Below are positions 5,081-6,130 of a stretch of 6,130 nucleotides of DNA, piece by piece. The notes beneath the pieces are model-generated. The model had not been told where the DNA came from. It made no database searches and was given only the letters and a program-made list of their open reading frames with translations. Position numbers and translations under genes: made by a program. This stretch comes from Comamonas sp. Lineage in GTDB: Bacteria > Pseudomonadota > Gammaproteobacteria > Burkholderiales > Burkholderiaceae_C. Where the stretch lies: assembly GCA_019236485.1 (NCBI GenBank), contig JAFAIY010000367.1:1-6130 (forward strand), given 5' to 3'. Position 1 is the stretch's first letter. Each line of letters starts with the position of its first letter.

Positions 5081-5974
5081 TCAGGCCACCCACTGCAGGG
5101 TGCGCATATGCAAGGCCTGCACGGCGCTGGGCAGGCGCGGACCAAAGCCCAGCAGATGGCTGGCCTCCAGCGTCACCAGCGCTTTCTTCGCATAGGCGGG
5201 CGTCAGCGCCAGCTCGGGCCGCTTCCAGAAAGCCGCCTCGCCGCCCAGCGCTTCTATGCCCTGGGTGGTGTTGATGATGACCTCGGGCGCGGCGCTGGCC
5301 ATGGCTTCGGCCGTCAACGGCCGGTAGCCCTCGAACTGGTCGATGGCGTTCACGCAGCCCGCATACCGGATCAAGGCATTGGCGGCCGTGCCGCGCCCCG
5401 CCACCTGGGGGCTGCCGCTGTGCGACATCACAAACAGCACGCGCGGCTTGCGCCGGGCCTTGGCCACCTGGGCCTGCACGCCGCTCCACTGCGCGTCGAG
5501 CCGGGCCAGCAGTTGCTCGGCATCGGCGGCGCGACCGATTTCGCGCCCCACGACCTTGACTTTTTCCTGGACCTCGGCCCAGTCATGCCTGGCTGCAACC
5601 AGCGACACGCGCACACCGGCCTGGCGGATCTGGTCAAGCACCACGGGCGGCCCCGCCTCGCTGGTGCCTATCACCGCATCGGGCTTGAGCGACAGCAGGC
5701 CCTCGGCCGAGAGCTGGCGTACATAACCGACCTTGGGGGTCTTCTGCGCGGCTTCGGGGAACAGGCTGGTGCTGTCCGTGCCCACCAGCAGGCTCTGGGC
5801 ATTGAGCAGATAGACCACCTCGGTCAATGCACCGCTGAGCGAAACCAGCCGCTGCGCACCTGCCGCAGAGGCAACCGGAGAGGCCGCCCGGGTCAGACCC
5901 GGCAAGGCCGTTCCGGCGACGGCCGCGCCCAGCCATTGCAAACCGCCTCTGCGCGAGATCAGCTGCCTGCTCAT
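5081..5974 (-). CDS. hmuT: Periplasmic heme-binding protein of the heme ABC transporter
   Basis: This substrate-binding protein collects heme from the outer-membrane receptor and delivers it to HmuUV. It is 297 residues long, of the two-lobed class III binding-protein fold. Residues 1-30 form an export signal: SRRGGLQ at 7-13 resembles a twin-arginine motif, followed by a hydrophobic stretch (WLGAAVAGTALPGL) and an A-x-A-like end at TRAAS. The mature part shows RLVSLSGALTEVVYLL at 42-57, VGTDSTS at 64-70 and KVGYVRQLSAEGLLSLKPD at 81-99, all characteristic of HmuT proteins. FVMSHSGS (181-188) and VAGRGTAANALI (191-202) follow. Tyr84, Arg86 and His185 probably match the Tyr/Arg/His set that binds heme in Yersinia HmuT; this alignment is from memory. 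The start overlaps the hmuS stop as ATGA, with GGAGG 4 nt upstream. Confidence 0.94.
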   Translation of the reverse strand: MSRQLISRRGGLQWLGAAVAGTALPGLTRAASPVASAAGAQRLVSLSGALTEVVYLLNAQSLLVGTDSTSLFPEAAQKTPKVGYVRQLSAEGLLSLKPDAVIGTSEAGPPVVLDQIRQAGVRVSLVAARHDWAEVQEKVKVVGREIGRAADAEQLLARLDAQWSGVQAQVAKARRKPRVLFVMSHSGSPQVAGRGTAANALIRYAGCVNAIDQFEGYRPLTAEAMASAAPEVIINTTQGIEALGGEAAFWKRPELALTPAYAKKALVTLEASHLLGFGPRLPSAVQALHMRTLQWVA

Positions 5975-6130
5975 GCGGCCTCCGCCACTGCAGTCTGACG
6001 CGGCAGGCCGGCCACCAGATCGCGCCAGCCCTGCAGCTCGGGCTGTCCGGGCTTGCGCTCGCCAAAGAACATGGCCATGTTGTTGCCTTCGGCATCGAAC
6101 ACTTCGACCGAGGTCACCACGCCGTCGCTG
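5971..6130 (-). CDS. hmuS: Heme-degrading/heme-trafficking protein HmuS, C-terminal end (cut by window edge)
   Basis: Only the last 52 codons are present, ending in TGA at 5973-5971. The peptide reads SDGVVTSVEVFDAEGNNMA, then MFFGERKPGQPELQGWRDLV and a variable alanine-rich tail. The pattern FDAxG...MFFGxRKPGxPELxxWR is the usual C-terminus of the HemS/HmuS/ChuS family, cytoplasmic proteins that accept heme from the transporter and degrade or pass it on. The rest of the gene (the family is about 340-370 residues) lies beyond 6130. Its stop overlaps the hmuT start by 4 bp (ATGA), so the gene is upstream in the same operon. The assignment rests on a short piece but is supported by gene order hmuS-T-U-V. 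Confidence 0.88.
   Translation of the reverse strand, partial: SDGVVTSVEVFDAEGNNMAMFFGERKPGQPELQGWRDLVAGLPRQTAVAEAA
5979..5983 (-). promoter_or_regulatory. Ribosome-binding site of hmuT inside hmuS
   Basis: GGAGG on the minus strand, 4 nt before the hmuT ATG at 5974-5972, within the last codons of hmuS. It supports the overlapping start. Confidence 0.6.

Noticed and set aside
3145..5145. Single 666-residue frame running through hmuV into the hmuU region
   Set aside because: Only the last 271 codons are real (hmuV). The upstream part is the wrong frame of hmuU, so this is not a permease-ATPase fusion.
3957..5489. Long N-terminal extension of the hmuU frame into hmuT
   Set aside because: Residues upstream of MSTSMGG are the wrong frame of hmuT, and the family N-terminus fits the start at 5078.
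5759..5761. Phe72 of HmuT where many relatives have Tyr (TSxYP)
   Set aside because: I first took this as loss of the heme-ligand tyrosine. Comparing spacing with Yersinia HmuT and with BtuF suggests the axial ligand is the tyrosine of VGYxR (Tyr84 here), which is present.
4961..5998. 345-codon open frame on the plus strand across hmuT
   Set aside because: Composition typical of an antisense shadow in GC-rich DNA; no motif, and it overlaps a well-supported gene and the hmuS end.
5971..6130. Fur box or promoter for the hmu operon
   Set aside because: The part upstream of hmuT in the window is hmuS coding sequence; the operon promoter must lie beyond 6130.

Overview
The window is a high-GC chromosomal segment that looks like a betaproteobacterium of the order Burkholderiales, most likely Comamonadaceae (Comamonas/Delftia/Acidovorax type). 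This rests on codon use (strong G/C at third positions), the divergent ppsA/ppsR pair, an hmuSTUV heme-uptake operon in the order known from Bordetella bhu, and intergenic repeats of a kind I remember from Comamonadaceae. The genus is an inference.

Layout from left to right. (1) Positions 1-464, minus strand: the first 154 codons of phosphoenolpyruvate synthase (ppsA), cut by the window edge. (2) A 249-bp divergent intergenic region with a perfect 10-bp inverted repeat. (3) Positions 714-1535, plus strand: ppsR, the bifunctional kinase/phosphorylase that switches PpsA off and on, so enzyme and regulator lie head to head. (4) A 168-bp convergent gap with stem-loops that look like a dispersed Comamonadaceae intergenic repeat, and a short AGCTC tandem repeat. 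(5) Positions 1704-2606, minus strand: a LysR-family regulator, divergent from (6) a small two-helix membrane protein of the DUF2798 type at 2796-3065, plus strand. Their 189-bp shared region holds a candidate operator. (7) A 79-bp convergent gap with two inverted repeats. (8) From 6130 down to 3145, minus strand: the 3' end of hmuS, then complete hmuT, hmuU and hmuV.

The hmu genes form one tightly packed transcription unit. hmuS/hmuT and hmuU/hmuV overlap by ATGA, and hmuT/hmuU are separated by 2 bp. HmuT captures heme in the periplasm, HmuU forms the inner-membrane channel, HmuV hydrolyses ATP, and HmuS handles or degrades heme in the cytoplasm. The promoter, any Fur box and the expected TonB-dependent receptor gene would lie beyond position 6130.

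I see no tRNA, rRNA, CRISPR array, insertion sequence or prophage gene, and no convincing undescribed system. All coding regions belong to recognisable families. The points worth a second look are intergenic: the inverted repeat between ppsA and ppsR, the candidate LysR operator, and the two putative dispersed repeats. The export signal and heme ligands of HmuT also merit checking.
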